DNA from: Clostridium disporicum
Lineage (GTDB): Bacteria; Bacillota; Clostridia; Clostridiales; Clostridiaceae
DNA length: 64,000 nucleotides
Assembly (NCBI RefSeq): GCF_001405015.1
Contig: NZ_CYZX01000005.1
Coordinates: 107,823-171,822 of the forward strand
Reading direction: 5' to 3'
The notes below the pieces were generated by a model. That model searched no databases and was not told where the DNA came from. It saw nothing but the letters and a program-made list of their open reading frames with translations. This document shows, one piece after another, positions 1 through 7,259 of this stretch (positions within the stretch are counted from its first letter, which is position 1; every line of letters begins with the position of its first letter). A program made the translations under genes and the position numbers.

Positions 1-65
1 ACCATATTGTTTAGCTTTAAAATTGGTGTTTTTCCTATTAAATCTAGCATTGAATTATAAATCAT
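1..65 (-). CDS. cysK: Cysteine synthase, N-terminal fragment cut by window edge
   Basis: Only the first 21 codons are in the window. They read MIYNSMLDLIGKTPILKLNN, matching the usual start of O-acetylserine sulfhydrylases (LDLIGNTPLLKL). The family is PLP-dependent and makes cysteine from O-acetylserine and sulfide in the cytoplasm. The ATG at 65 follows an AAGGGG ribosome site. The identity is supported independently by the cysteine-type T-box directly upstream. A related PLP enzyme such as cystathionine beta-synthase begins similarly and cannot be excluded from 21 residues. Confidence 0.8.
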   Translation of the reverse strand, partial: MIYNSMLDLIGKTPILKLNNM

Positions 66-156
66 AATTATTCCCCTTTCTCTACACATATCTTTTATAT
101 ATATTTAAAATTAATTTCTTTTATTATATAATAATAATTTTCCTAGGAATTTTTAT

Positions 157-420
157 AAAAAAAATACGCCTCTATAACTTAGAGACGATAAAATATCCGT
201 GGTTCCACTCTACTTGGATTATATGAAAATAATCCCACTCAATAAAGGTACAATCATACCTCTTCACTATAACGGGTGAACCCGTAACACCGTACTATTA
301 TTTCAGGCTTAAACTCCAAAGGGCACTTCGTTATAAATTACTGGCAAAAAGTTCTCAGCATCCTTTTCTCTCTGTAACCTTCCTTTATACTACTTTCCTT
401 TTTCACAGTTTCAATTCTTA
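157..420 (-). promoter_or_regulatory. T-box leader, probably cysteine-specific
   Basis: On the minus strand the leader contains the T-box core AGAGTGGAACCACGG (211-197), an AG-bulge-like ACAGAGAG segment and a GCTGAGAAC segment typical of Stem I. A terminator hairpin ends in a T run (187-157, arms CGTCTCTA/TAGAGGCG). In the specifier loop the sequence GAAG-TGC-CCTTTGGAG places TGC, a Cys codon, at 325-323. Known T-boxes pair this codon with uncharged tRNA and use its 3' end to stabilise the antiterminator. A Cys specifier fits the cysK start immediately downstream. The specifier assignment is by eye. Confidence 0.9.
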
Positions 421-445
421 CTATTTAACTCTGTTTTATATTTTT

Positions 446-473
446 ATTATATGCTTTTCTCAAATTTTGTAAA
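446..473 (-). promoter_or_regulatory. Sigma-A promoter for the T-box/cysK transcript
   Basis: TTTACA (473-468), a 16-base spacer and TATAAT (451-446). It lies just after the stop of the CBS-domain gene (482) and just upstream of the T-box leader, as expected for its promoter. Confidence 0.7.
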
Positions 474-481
474 CACTTTTT

Positions 482-1738
482 TTAAAATTTATTTTTCTTT
501 TTCCACATTGGGTATAAAAACTCATCTATTAAGTCATGAGTATTTACTGATCCAATTAAGACATCATTGTCATCAACTACAGGGATAGATAATAGGTCAT
601 ATTTTGATACTATTTCTATAGCTTCATTTATATCAACAAAATGTCTTATAACATTAGTGTTTTCATTCATAGCTTCTCTAGCCTTTGTCTCAGGAGTATT
701 CATTATCAAATCCTTAAGTGTTAATATTCCTAACACTCTTTCATCTTCATCTGTTATAAATATTGAGTTTAACTGCTCATCTTCTGGTTCAGTCTCTCTA
801 AGAATTTCAATAATTTCACCTATTGTTATATCTATATTGAAAGAAATAAATTCTTTACTCATTATACTACCTACAGTTTCATCATCATACTGTAAAAGTT
901 CTTTAACTTCATTAGCATCTTCAGCTTCCAAATTTATAAGAATCTTTTCTCTCTCATCATCATCTAGTTCATCTAAGAAATCTGCTATCTCATCATTAGG
1001 CATATTTTCTAATAATTCTGCAGCCTTAGCTTCACTTATATCTTTAATTATAGCACCTTTATATTCAGGATCTATTTCTTCTAAGGCATCCGCTGCTAAA
1101 TCTTCATCTATGAATTCAAAAATTTTCTTTCTTGAATTTGAATCTAAGTCCTCTAATATATCTGCTAAATCTGCTGGATGTAATGTTGATAGTTTTTTAT
1201 ATGGTATAGCAATTTGTAAATTATTATTTACCATTTCTAAAGATTCAACATCATCCCACATAAGAACCTTATCTTCAAAATCCTTATGAAGTGTTTTATA
1301 TATTAACTTTCCAACGTTTAAAAGTCCAAATCTTCTTGCTCTAGCCATTGGCCCAGTCTCTACCGCTATTACTCTATATTCACCAGCTATCTCAGCAATT
1401 CTTAAATCATCAACTCTTACAACTTGCTTTCCATTTATATCTACAATTTTTTTATCTAAAAGGTGCTCTGATAAAAGATAAGAGTATCTTCTCGGCAGTA
1501 TCTCTTTGCTCCCTCTAGTCATTATCTTTACTTTATTATCATTTTGTAAAAAGATTACACTTCTAAATTCATAATGAAATGTTGACCTATCTCTTTTCAC
1601 TTTATATCCTATAACTCTTGGATACCCTTCATCTGTAGTTACATAAATATCCTTTAATGTACCTAATACCTCATCAAATTCGTCATATATCTTCTTGTCT
1701 AAAATGCTACTAAATAGTAGTACTGATAATTTTTTCAT
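482..1738 (-). CDS. MgtE N-terminal/CBS domain protein without transport domain
   Basis: 418 residues. The N-terminal half (about 1-150) looks like a PRC-barrel-type beta domain. Next comes an acidic MgtE N-terminal superhelical domain (about 190-290, LHPADLADILEDLD), then two CBS domains (about 292-350 and 355-412, with LGILTLKDLI and LIGSVNTHDLI). In true MgtE magnesium channels these parts gate a C-terminal membrane pore. Here the protein stops after the second CBS domain and has no hydrophobic segments, so it should be cytosolic. Families of this build are common in clostridia. I infer a Mg2+ or nucleotide sensing role but see no partner. Start ATG at 1738 has a TAGGAGGAAACTTT ribosome site. 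Confidence 0.75.
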   Translation of the reverse strand: MKKLSVLLFSSILDKKIYDEFDEVLGTLKDIYVTTDEGYPRVIGYKVKRDRSTFHYEFRSVIFLQNDNKVKIMTRGSKEILPRRYSYLLSEHLLDKKIVDINGKQVVRVDDLRIAEIAGEYRVIAVETGPMARARRFGLLNVGKLIYKTLHKDFEDKVLMWDDVESLEMVNNNLQIAIPYKKLSTLHPADLADILEDLDSNSRKKIFEFIDEDLAADALEEIDPEYKGAIIKDISEAKAAELLENMPNDEIADFLDELDDDEREKILINLEAEDANEVKELLQYDDETVGSIMSKEFISFNIDITIGEIIEILRETEPEDEQLNSIFITDEDERVLGILTLKDLIMNTPETKAREAMNENTNVIRHFVDINEAIEIVSKYDLLSIPVVDDNDVLIGSVNTHDLIDEFLYPMWKKKNKF

Positions 1739-1770
1739 AAAGTTTCCTCCTATATTTAGAGAGAATAACT

Positions 1771-1975
1771 TTATTCAAATAATTTAAAACTTAAAGTAAT
1801 TCCCTCTATACTATTATTTGATTTTTCTAACTTAATACTCTGAGGGACACCCTCCATCTTAAATTCACCACCTGTAAATTTTCTAAATAAATCTCTAGCA
1901 ACTTAGCTAGTAGTATTTTAACAATATGTGTATATAATCTGATTCTGAATTAGCCTCAAATTTTTTATATACTAA
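1771..1975 (-). pseudogene. Remnant of a small decayed gene
   Basis: Reading leftwards, a stretch ending KKFEANSESDYIHILLKYY runs into a TAG stop at 1909-1907. The next frame continues from 1902 to a TAA at 1773-1771 for 43 residues (begins VARDLFRKFTGGEFKMEG, ends TLSFKLFE). Both pieces use codons like the neighbouring genes. The second has no good start codon or ribosome site at its head, and the two lie in different frames. I read this as one small gene broken by a frameshift and stops. I do not recognise the family. A chance open frame is the alternative. Confidence 0.35.
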
Positions 1976-2030
1976 ACAATAAAGTTTTTATTAGCACATT
2001 TGCATATTAAGTGCTATTCTAAATGCAATT

Positions 2031-2055
2031 AAAAATGCCCATTAGCTGGGCATTT
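2031..2055. terminator. Small hairpin in the 1739-2232 gene-poor stretch
   Basis: AAATGCCC-ATTAGCT-GGGCATTT forms an 8-bp stem. On the minus strand it is followed by a short run of T. It lies upstream of the decayed frame at 1771-1975 and may be an old terminator. Apart from this hairpin, the decayed frame and the terminator at 2167-2211, I see nothing in 1739-2232. Confidence 0.3.
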
Positions 2056-2166
2056 CATATACTAATATTATATTATAGAAACCTTGAAAGGCAACAAATT
2101 TTGATTTATATTTGAAATATTTATATTACCTATTTAATTTATTATATTATTTTTTATATCTATTCT

Positions 2167-2211
2167 AAAAAAGAGATATCGTGATAATTTTTTATTACGA
2201 TACCTCTTTTT
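2167..2211 (-). terminator. Terminator after the 213-residue membrane protein gene
   Basis: A long imperfect hairpin with arms AAAGAG-TATCGT and ACGATA-CTCTTT around a T-rich loop, bordered by A and T runs. It lies 22 bases beyond the stop at 2233 in the direction of transcription. Confidence 0.7.
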
Positions 2212-2232
2212 CATTATTTAAAATATACTATA

Positions 2233-2874
2233 TTATTTAAAAGTTCTTAACGCTTTATAGTTAACTAATAAAATTAATATATCTCCTATAAAAGGATAAG
2301 GAAATACCTTTATTCCACCTAGGAAAATAATGAATTCAGCTATAGTAATCATAAGACTTATTGTAAGTAGTTTCATTCCCCATTTATTACAATACGGCTT
2401 GTCTACACATAGCAGTGCTACTATTGCAATAGATGCAATTATAATTAAATAAATAAGATTTGGTGTTAAACTATTTTTGAAAGTTATTATAAATCCAAAT
2501 GAATTATTAATATTTATGTTTACCTTGTACAAATATAATTCGCCTATATATAGTAATAATAAAATAGCCATAAATATAAAATTATAATCAAATGTTGTAC
2601 CTTCATTTCTTAAAAATATATATGCTGTACCTAATGCTACTAACGGTATAGCAGGATAATTAAGTAAGATAAAACATCTTAAAAAATATACTATTGTCTG
2701 TGATTCTATTAATGTCCCTATTAAAACTGCTATATATCTCATAAATAATAATGCAAATGTAATACAGAAAAATGTTTTCACTTTTTTAGGACATTTATTT
2801 TTATTTATTATTAGTAAATATAAAATAAAAATAATTATAAATATCAGAGTTAAAAGGTAAGCAAAATTTAACAT
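2233..2874 (-). CDS. Multi-pass membrane protein of unknown function
   Basis: 213 residues, almost entirely hydrophobic, with about seven predicted membrane segments separated by short charged loops (KNKCPKKVK, CVDKPYCNKWG). No catalytic or ligand-binding motif is visible. The seven-helix layout resembles the N-terminal membrane sensor modules of some histidine kinases, but no kinase or output domain follows. Start ATG at 2874 follows a GGAAC-type ribosome site. It is a single gene with its own terminator. I do not recognise the family. Confidence 0.7.
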   Translation of the reverse strand: MLNFAYLLTLIFIIIFILYLLIINKNKCPKKVKTFFCITFALLFMRYIAVLIGTLIESQTIVYFLRCFILLNYPAIPLVALGTAYIFLRNEGTTFDYNFIFMAILLLLYIGELYLYKVNININNSFGFIITFKNSLTPNLIYLIIIASIAIVALLCVDKPYCNKWGMKLLTISLMITIAEFIIFLGGIKVFPYPFIGDILILLVNYKALRTFK

Positions 2875-2942
2875 AATATGTTCCTTTCATAGTGCTGTTA
2901 TTTATAATTATTATTTTATTTTGTAAATTATTCTTTATTAAT

Positions 2943-3824
2943 CTATTTTACACCTAAAATTTTCAGTCCACCTTTTATACACTTAATATCTAATGGGAAA
3001 TCTGGACCTTTTTCTCCATCAATATCTGTAACTATATCCTCATAACATTCAATATGAATTTCCTTAGATTTGAAATATATTACATTTTCTGAGTCTAAGT
3101 GCTCCCCTTTTAATACCTTTATAAATAGAGGTATTAATTCCATTATAGGTATTGCCTTAAATATTATCACATCTAACAATCCATCTTTAGCATCAGACTT
3201 TGTAGCAAGCTTAAAGTTACCTGCTGTTTGGCCATTAAATACTAGCAAGAAATACATCTCACCTTCAAAGTTAACATTCTCTGAGTTTATCTTAACCTTT
3301 AGCTTTCTGAAGTTTGGTAACTCCTCTAAGCCTTTTAGGTAATATGCTAATTTACCTATAGTATTTTTTATATTTACATCTGTTTTTTGTGATACATCTG
3401 TAAAAAGCCCTGTGCTTGCTACATTAACAAAGTATTTATCATTTATACTTCCTAAGTCTACTGTAGTTATATGTGAATTTATAATCCTATTACATGCTTC
3501 TTCTATATCTGAAGGTATACCTAAGAACTTAGCGAAATCATTTGCTGTTCCTACTGGTAAAATTGCTATAGGTATTGATATACCTTGCTTTGCCATCGCA
3601 TTAACAACTGAATCAACTGTTCCATCTCCACCAGCTACTAAAACATATTTATAATCAAAATCTTTTACATCCTTAAAAGCCTCAGAAACATCTTCGTCTC
3701 TACTTATCCTATACGGAACTATAGTATATCCAGCATCTTGATGAATACTTATAACCTTATCTAACTTAGAAAGAATTAAATTTTCACCTGAGTAAGGATT
3801 GTAAATAAACTTTACATATCTCAC
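2943..3824 (-). CDS. Diacylglycerol kinase family lipid kinase (YegS/BmrU type)
   Basis: 293 residues. It has the hallmark nucleotide-binding loop GGDGTVDSVVNAM (65 onwards), then ILPVGTANDFAKFLGI, and a C-terminal beta-sandwich region ending with IDGEKGPDFPL. These place it in the soluble YegS/BmrU/DgkB kinases, which phosphorylate diacylglycerol or related lipids with ATP at the inner face of the membrane. The start is GTG (CAC at 3822-3824), supported by an AGGGAGG ribosome site 8 bases upstream; no nearby ATG has such a site. Next to pssA, though divergent, it fits a phospholipid-metabolism role. The substrate cannot be told from sequence. Confidence 0.85.
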   Translation of the reverse strand: MRYVKFIYNPYSGENLILSKLDKVISIHQDAGYTIVPYRISRDEDVSEAFKDVKDFDYKYVLVAGGDGTVDSVVNAMAKQGISIPIAILPVGTANDFAKFLGIPSDIEEACNRIINSHITTVDLGSINDKYFVNVASTGLFTDVSQKTDVNIKNTIGKLAYYLKGLEELPNFRKLKVKINSENVNFEGEMYFLLVFNGQTAGNFKLATKSDAKDGLLDVIIFKAIPIMELIPLFIKVLKGEHLDSENVIYFKSKEIHIECYEDIVTDIDGEKGPDFPLDIKCIKGGLKILGVK

Positions 3825-4040
3825 AGCTCTACCTCCCTAGTATCTTTACTAAAATATTACATATATTAAATTATAACATACTTAACTTTTATAAATCATT
3901 ATATTACTAATAATATTTTGTAAATAATCTTTATATAAATATAGCTTTTCTATATGATTACAAATTATAGTATTATATTTTATTAGGTATTATGTTATAA
4001 TTATATATCATTAATTTGGAATTATTTTGGGAGTGATTAT

Positions 4041-4562
4041 ATGAAAAGATCTTATATTCCTAATGCTTTTACTTTTATTAATTTATCTTTAGGCATATGT
4101 TCAATTTTATCCACAATAGACGGTAATTACGCATTAGCAAGCATTTTTATACTTTTAGCAGGATTAATAGACAGATATGATGGGAGAATTGCGAGATTTC
4201 TTAATGCAAGTAGTGAGCTTGGAAAGGAATTAGATTCTTTAGCTGACTTAGTTTCATTCGGTGTAGCACCATCAATTCTATCTTTTTTATTATTTAATTT
4301 TAAAGGTGTAGGACCTACAAGCCTAATTGGATTTATAGTACTACTAACGTTTCCAATATGCGGTGCTTTTAGACTAGCTAGGTATAATGTATCTACCTTT
4401 GATGGTGTATTTGCAGGAGTGCCAATAACTATTGCTGGATGCTTTATGGCTTTATTTATTTTACTTACTATAAACGTAAATATGTCTGCAGTTATACCAA
4501 TGCTTCTTATGATTGTATTTTCTTATTTAATGGTTAGTAATTTTAAATTAAAAAAATTCTAA
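4041..4562 (+). CDS. pssA: CDP-diacylglycerol--serine O-phosphatidyltransferase
   Basis: 173 residues and about five membrane helices. The CDP-alcohol phosphotransferase signature is complete: D47-G48-x2-A51-R52-x8-G61-x3-D65-x3-D69 (DGRIARFLNASSELGKELDSLAD). The short N-terminus MKRSYIPNAFTFINLSLG is typical of the small Gram-positive PssA, which makes phosphatidylserine from CDP-diacylglycerol and serine. No phosphatidylserine decarboxylase gene is adjacent. Start ATG at 4041 has a GGGAGTG ribosome site. A phosphatidylglycerophosphate synthase is less likely because of this N-terminus. Confidence 0.85.
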   Translation: MKRSYIPNAFTFINLSLGICSILSTIDGNYALASIFILLAGLIDRYDGRIARFLNASSELGKELDSLADLVSFGVAPSILSFLLFNFKGVGPTSLIGFIVLLTFPICGAFRLARYNVSTFDGVFAGVPITIAGCFMALFILLTINVNMSAVIPMLLMIVFSYLMVSNFKLKKF

Positions 4563-4600
4563 TTATAAAAAGCTGTGCATATGCACAGCTTTTTATAATT
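4561..4600. terminator. Bidirectional terminator between pssA and the rubrerythrin operon
   Basis: A perfect 40-base palindrome with core AGCTGTGCAT/ATGCACAGCT and flanking A and T runs. It sits at the stop of pssA and 58 bases beyond the stop of the convergent gene at 4658, so it can serve both. Confidence 0.9.
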
Positions 4601-4657
4601 AATAATCTAAACATAAATCACTATAAAACTTAAAGTATTAATTATTTCTATTAACCA

Positions 4658-5080
4658 TTAATTCTTATCTTTTTTAGGCTCTTCTTTAGGTCTAGGTCCA
4701 TAGTTACCTCCAGGTGAGCTATTAAATCCTCCTGAACTAGTAACTCCTGGTGAGTTTGAAAATTGTAAATCACTATCCACCTCAGTTAAAATAAGGTCAG
4801 TATTACCATTTTTCAGTATATAATCATTCATAACTGCTACATACTTATAGTATGATTCCCCACACTCTTCAAGCAAATCTATTAAATGATCAATTTCATC
4901 TCCTAGTTTATCTGCTCTATTAACAGCTTCTTTGACATATTTTGTCCTTGCTTCTGGTATATTATTTAATTCAAAAGCACCTCCAATTAAAAGTCTATAG
5001 GAGTCTGTTAATGTTTTTAATAAACTAGCTAAATTACTTAAATTTATATAATACTCGTGTATTAATTTGTTATATCCCAT
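4658..5080 (-). CDS. Hypothetical helical protein with Gly/Pro/Ser-rich tail
   Basis: 140 residues. Residues 1-95 look like a helical bundle (NKLIHEYYINLSNLASLLKTL, DKLGDEIDHLIDLLEE). The last 35 are low complexity (SPGVTSSGGFNSSPGGNYGPRPKEEPKKDKN). No motif known to me. It is the last gene of the rubrerythrin-repeat-antiporter set, with its ATG 10 bases after the antiporter stop and an AGGAGG ribosome site. The disordered tail and the position beside a rubrerythrin would suit a spore or stress protein, but that is speculation. Confidence 0.65.
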   Translation of the reverse strand: MGYNKLIHEYYINLSNLASLLKTLTDSYRLLIGGAFELNNIPEARTKYVKEAVNRADKLGDEIDHLIDLLEECGESYYKYVAVMNDYILKNGNTDLILTEVDSDLQFSNSPGVTSSGGFNSSPGGNYGPRPKEEPKKDKN

Positions 5081-5090
5081 TAGCTACCTC

Positions 5091-6176
5091 CTACACAAAA
5101 AAGTAACATATAGTTATGATTACATATACCGCTATTAATACTATTCCTTCAAACCAATTAGTACTACCATCAACGAAGACTATATATGACATAAAAATAG
5201 CTAGTCCTGCTATTATTATATTTAGTACTGAAAAAACTAAGGCCATTTGTATTCCTAGTAAAAAAGCTGTTAATACTAGAATTGGAGTTGCAAATAATGC
5301 TATTTGTATTCCTGAACCTATAGCTATCTCCAAACTTAAATTTACTTTATTTCTTACAGCACACATAATAGCTGAAATATTCTCTCCTATATTACCCAAA
5401 ACAGGAATTAATATTATCCCCATAAATCCTTCGGATATATTAAAATTCTCTATAATAATATTAGCATCATTTATTACTTTTTCTGACAAAAAGTATATAG
5501 CCAAACTTATAACAAATATTTTTATTAGTAAGATAACTAACTCTCTCTTATCTGATTTCTTCTCCTCTATTTTTTCAGTTTTGTCATCTCCTAATATTAA
5601 ATTACTATGTGTATATAATGAATATATTAGCCCTAACAAATATACACATATTAAAATTATTGATACTACAGCACTTATTTTTATTACTGTTTCAGATGGT
5701 ATACTTGAATAATTATTTATGCAAGCCATTACTACCATAGATGACATAGCTAATAACAACATACTAAAGTTTGTTTTAGCATTATTCTTATTAAAAGTTT
5801 GTTGCTTATATTTTAATCCACCTAATAATATTGAAACTCCAAGTACTAAGAGCATATTATTAACTATACATCCTATCATAGCAGCTTGTACCATAGAAAT
5901 AAGCCCTAATCTCAATGACCATATTCCCATTATTATTTCAGGTAAATTACCTAAAGTAGCTGTTAATAATCCTCCTTTTTTTTCTCCTATATATTCTGAA
6001 ATACTAGAAGTGAATTCCCCAAGCATAAAGGCAAGGGGAATCATTGCAATTGAATGTATTACTAATCCTAATACTATATTAGTTGTATTAATAAAGAAGC
6101 ACCCTAATGAAATTATAAATAGAATTATGCTATCTCTTGTTTTCCTATCTCTTAAAGCCTCTAGCATACTCATCAT
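5091..6176 (-). CDS. Calcium/cation-proton antiporter (CaCA/CAX family)
   Basis: 361 residues with about eleven membrane helices in two homologous halves. The paired alpha-repeat motifs are visible: GNLPEIIMG in the first half (preceded by SSISEYIGEKKGG) and GNIGENISAI in the second. These carry the acidic residues that bind Ca2+ in Vcx1/ChaA-type exchangers, which export calcium across the cytoplasmic membrane using the proton gradient. The frame opens with MMSM at 6176, inside the preceding gene (stop at 6145), and no clear ribosome site precedes it. Translation is probably coupled to the upstream gene. A start at one of the later Met codons is possible. Confidence 0.85.
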   Translation of the reverse strand: MMSMLEALRDRKTRDSIILFIISLGCFFINTTNIVLGLVIHSIAMIPLAFMLGEFTSSISEYIGEKKGGLLTATLGNLPEIIMGIWSLRLGLISMVQAAMIGCIVNNMLLVLGVSILLGGLKYKQQTFNKNNAKTNFSMLLLAMSSMVVMACINNYSSIPSETVIKISAVVSIILICVYLLGLIYSLYTHSNLILGDDKTEKIEEKKSDKRELVILLIKIFVISLAIYFLSEKVINDANIIIENFNISEGFMGIILIPVLGNIGENISAIMCAVRNKVNLSLEIAIGSGIQIALFATPILVLTAFLLGIQMALVFSVLNIIIAGLAIFMSYIVFVDGSTNWFEGIVLIAVYVIITICYFFV

Positions 6177-6567
6177 CTATATCACTATATACACTTCTAC
6201 TATTTGATCCTTTATAATTTTCTTTTGTTTCTCCTTTATTTATATATTTATCTTTATTATTTGTAGCACTATTTATATACTCATCATCTATAGAGTTGTA
6301 CATAGTTGCCTCCACATAAGTAGCTTCTTTCTCCTGTAATGCCTTATAATATTCTTCATCAACTTCTTGTCCATTTGTTTCTTTACTACCAGGCTTTATA
6401 TAAGTGGCCTCTTTATTTTGTAATGCTTTATAATACTCCTGATTAACTTTCTCTTCACCAGTACTCTCTCGATTCATTTCTGTTGTGCGTTTATCTAACA
6501 ACCCTAAATTTTCCTTATAATCATACATAACAGGAACAAAAAAGTCCCTAGGCATTGATATATACAT
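6145..6567 (-). CDS. Small repeat protein between rubrerythrin and antiporter
   Basis: 140 residues, hydrophilic. It contains a repeated block of roughly 30 residues: VNQEYYKALQNKEATYI, VDEEYYKALQEKEATYV, IDDEYINSATNNKDKYI and a cut-off IDDEYARGFKR at the C-terminus. The shared core is (V/I)-acidic-acidic-E-Y. I do not recognise the family. The ATG at 6567 follows AGGAGGAAAAGTT, and the gene starts 11 bases after the rubrerythrin stop. It overlaps the antiporter start by 32 bases, so the three are certainly one transcript. Confidence 0.7.
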   Translation of the reverse strand: MYISMPRDFFVPVMYDYKENLGLLDKRTTEMNRESTGEEKVNQEYYKALQNKEATYIKPGSKETNGQEVDEEYYKALQEKEATYVEATMYNSIDDEYINSATNNKDKYINKGETKENYKGSNSRSVYSDIDDEYARGFKR

Positions 6568-6578
6568 AACTTTTCCTC

Positions 6579-7121
6579 CTATGCATCTTTAATTTCACAG
6601 CATGGTTTAAAATATGCCCTTGGATATTTGCAAAGTGGACAAATTAACGGAGCTTCAGTACCTTCATGTATATATCCACAATTCATACAACACCACTTAG
6701 ATTCTTTTGGTCCACTAAACATTGTTCCATCTTCTAATTTGTCATATAGCTTCTTAAATCGTTCAGAATGTGATTCTTCTACTTCTTGCAATTCTTTAAA
6801 GAAATCAGCTATATCATTAAACCCTTCTCTCCTTGCTTCATCTTCAAACTTTTTATAAATATTCTTGTATTCTTCGTTTTCCCCCATAATAGCATCTAAT
6901 AAATTCTCACAAGTAGAATTCACATCTTTTAAGAATTGTCCATATACTCTCCTAGCATGAGCTAGTTCATTTTTAGCTGTCTTATCAAATATTTCTCCTA
7001 CCCATTGATATCCTTCTTGTCTTGCCTTCTCAGCAAATAATGTATACTTAGTATTTGCTCTACTTTCTCCTGCAAAGGTTCTATAAAGATTTTTTTCTGT
7101 ATTACTTCCTTTTAAATCCAT
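6579..7121 (-). CDS. rbr: Rubrerythrin
   Basis: 180 residues. The N-terminal four-helix diiron domain shows AGES (E19) and NELAHARR (E52, H55), with further Glu and His residues in the second half of the bundle (EEVEESHSERF). The C-terminus is a rubredoxin-like iron site with two CxxC pairs (CCMNCG and CPLCKYP). The enzyme reduces hydrogen peroxide in anaerobes using electrons from rubredoxin/NADH. It heads an apparent operon with the repeat protein, the cation antiporter and a helical protein. Length is normal for the class. Confidence 0.93.
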   Translation of the reverse strand: MDLKGSNTEKNLYRTFAGESRANTKYTLFAEKARQEGYQWVGEIFDKTAKNELAHARRVYGQFLKDVNSTCENLLDAIMGENEEYKNIYKKFEDEARREGFNDIADFFKELQEVEESHSERFKKLYDKLEDGTMFSGPKESKWCCMNCGYIHEGTEAPLICPLCKYPRAYFKPCCEIKDA

Positions 7122-7185
7122 AGTCTTCTCCTAAAAAATATTTACACTATTAAAATATTCAAAAGGATTTAATATGTGCCTTTAA

Positions 7186-7236
7186 GAAATAAGAGAGCAG
7201 CTTGAACTTAATTCATTCAAACTGCTCTCTTATTTC
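7186..7236 (-). terminator. Terminator of the prkA-yhbH-spoVR operon
   Basis: Fifteen-base arms GAAATAAGAGAGCAG/CTGCTCTCTTATTTC around a 21-base loop that can itself pair. It starts 24 bases past the spoVR stop at 7260. Confidence 0.85.
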
Positions 7237-7259
7237 TAATTTACCATTATCCATTATCA

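Noticed and set aside
567..1289. Long plus-strand serine-rich open frame of 240 codons
   Set aside because: It is the antisense of the acidic MgtE/CBS gene; GAA/GAT-rich codons read backwards as Ser and Ile. No ribosome site and no family resemblance.
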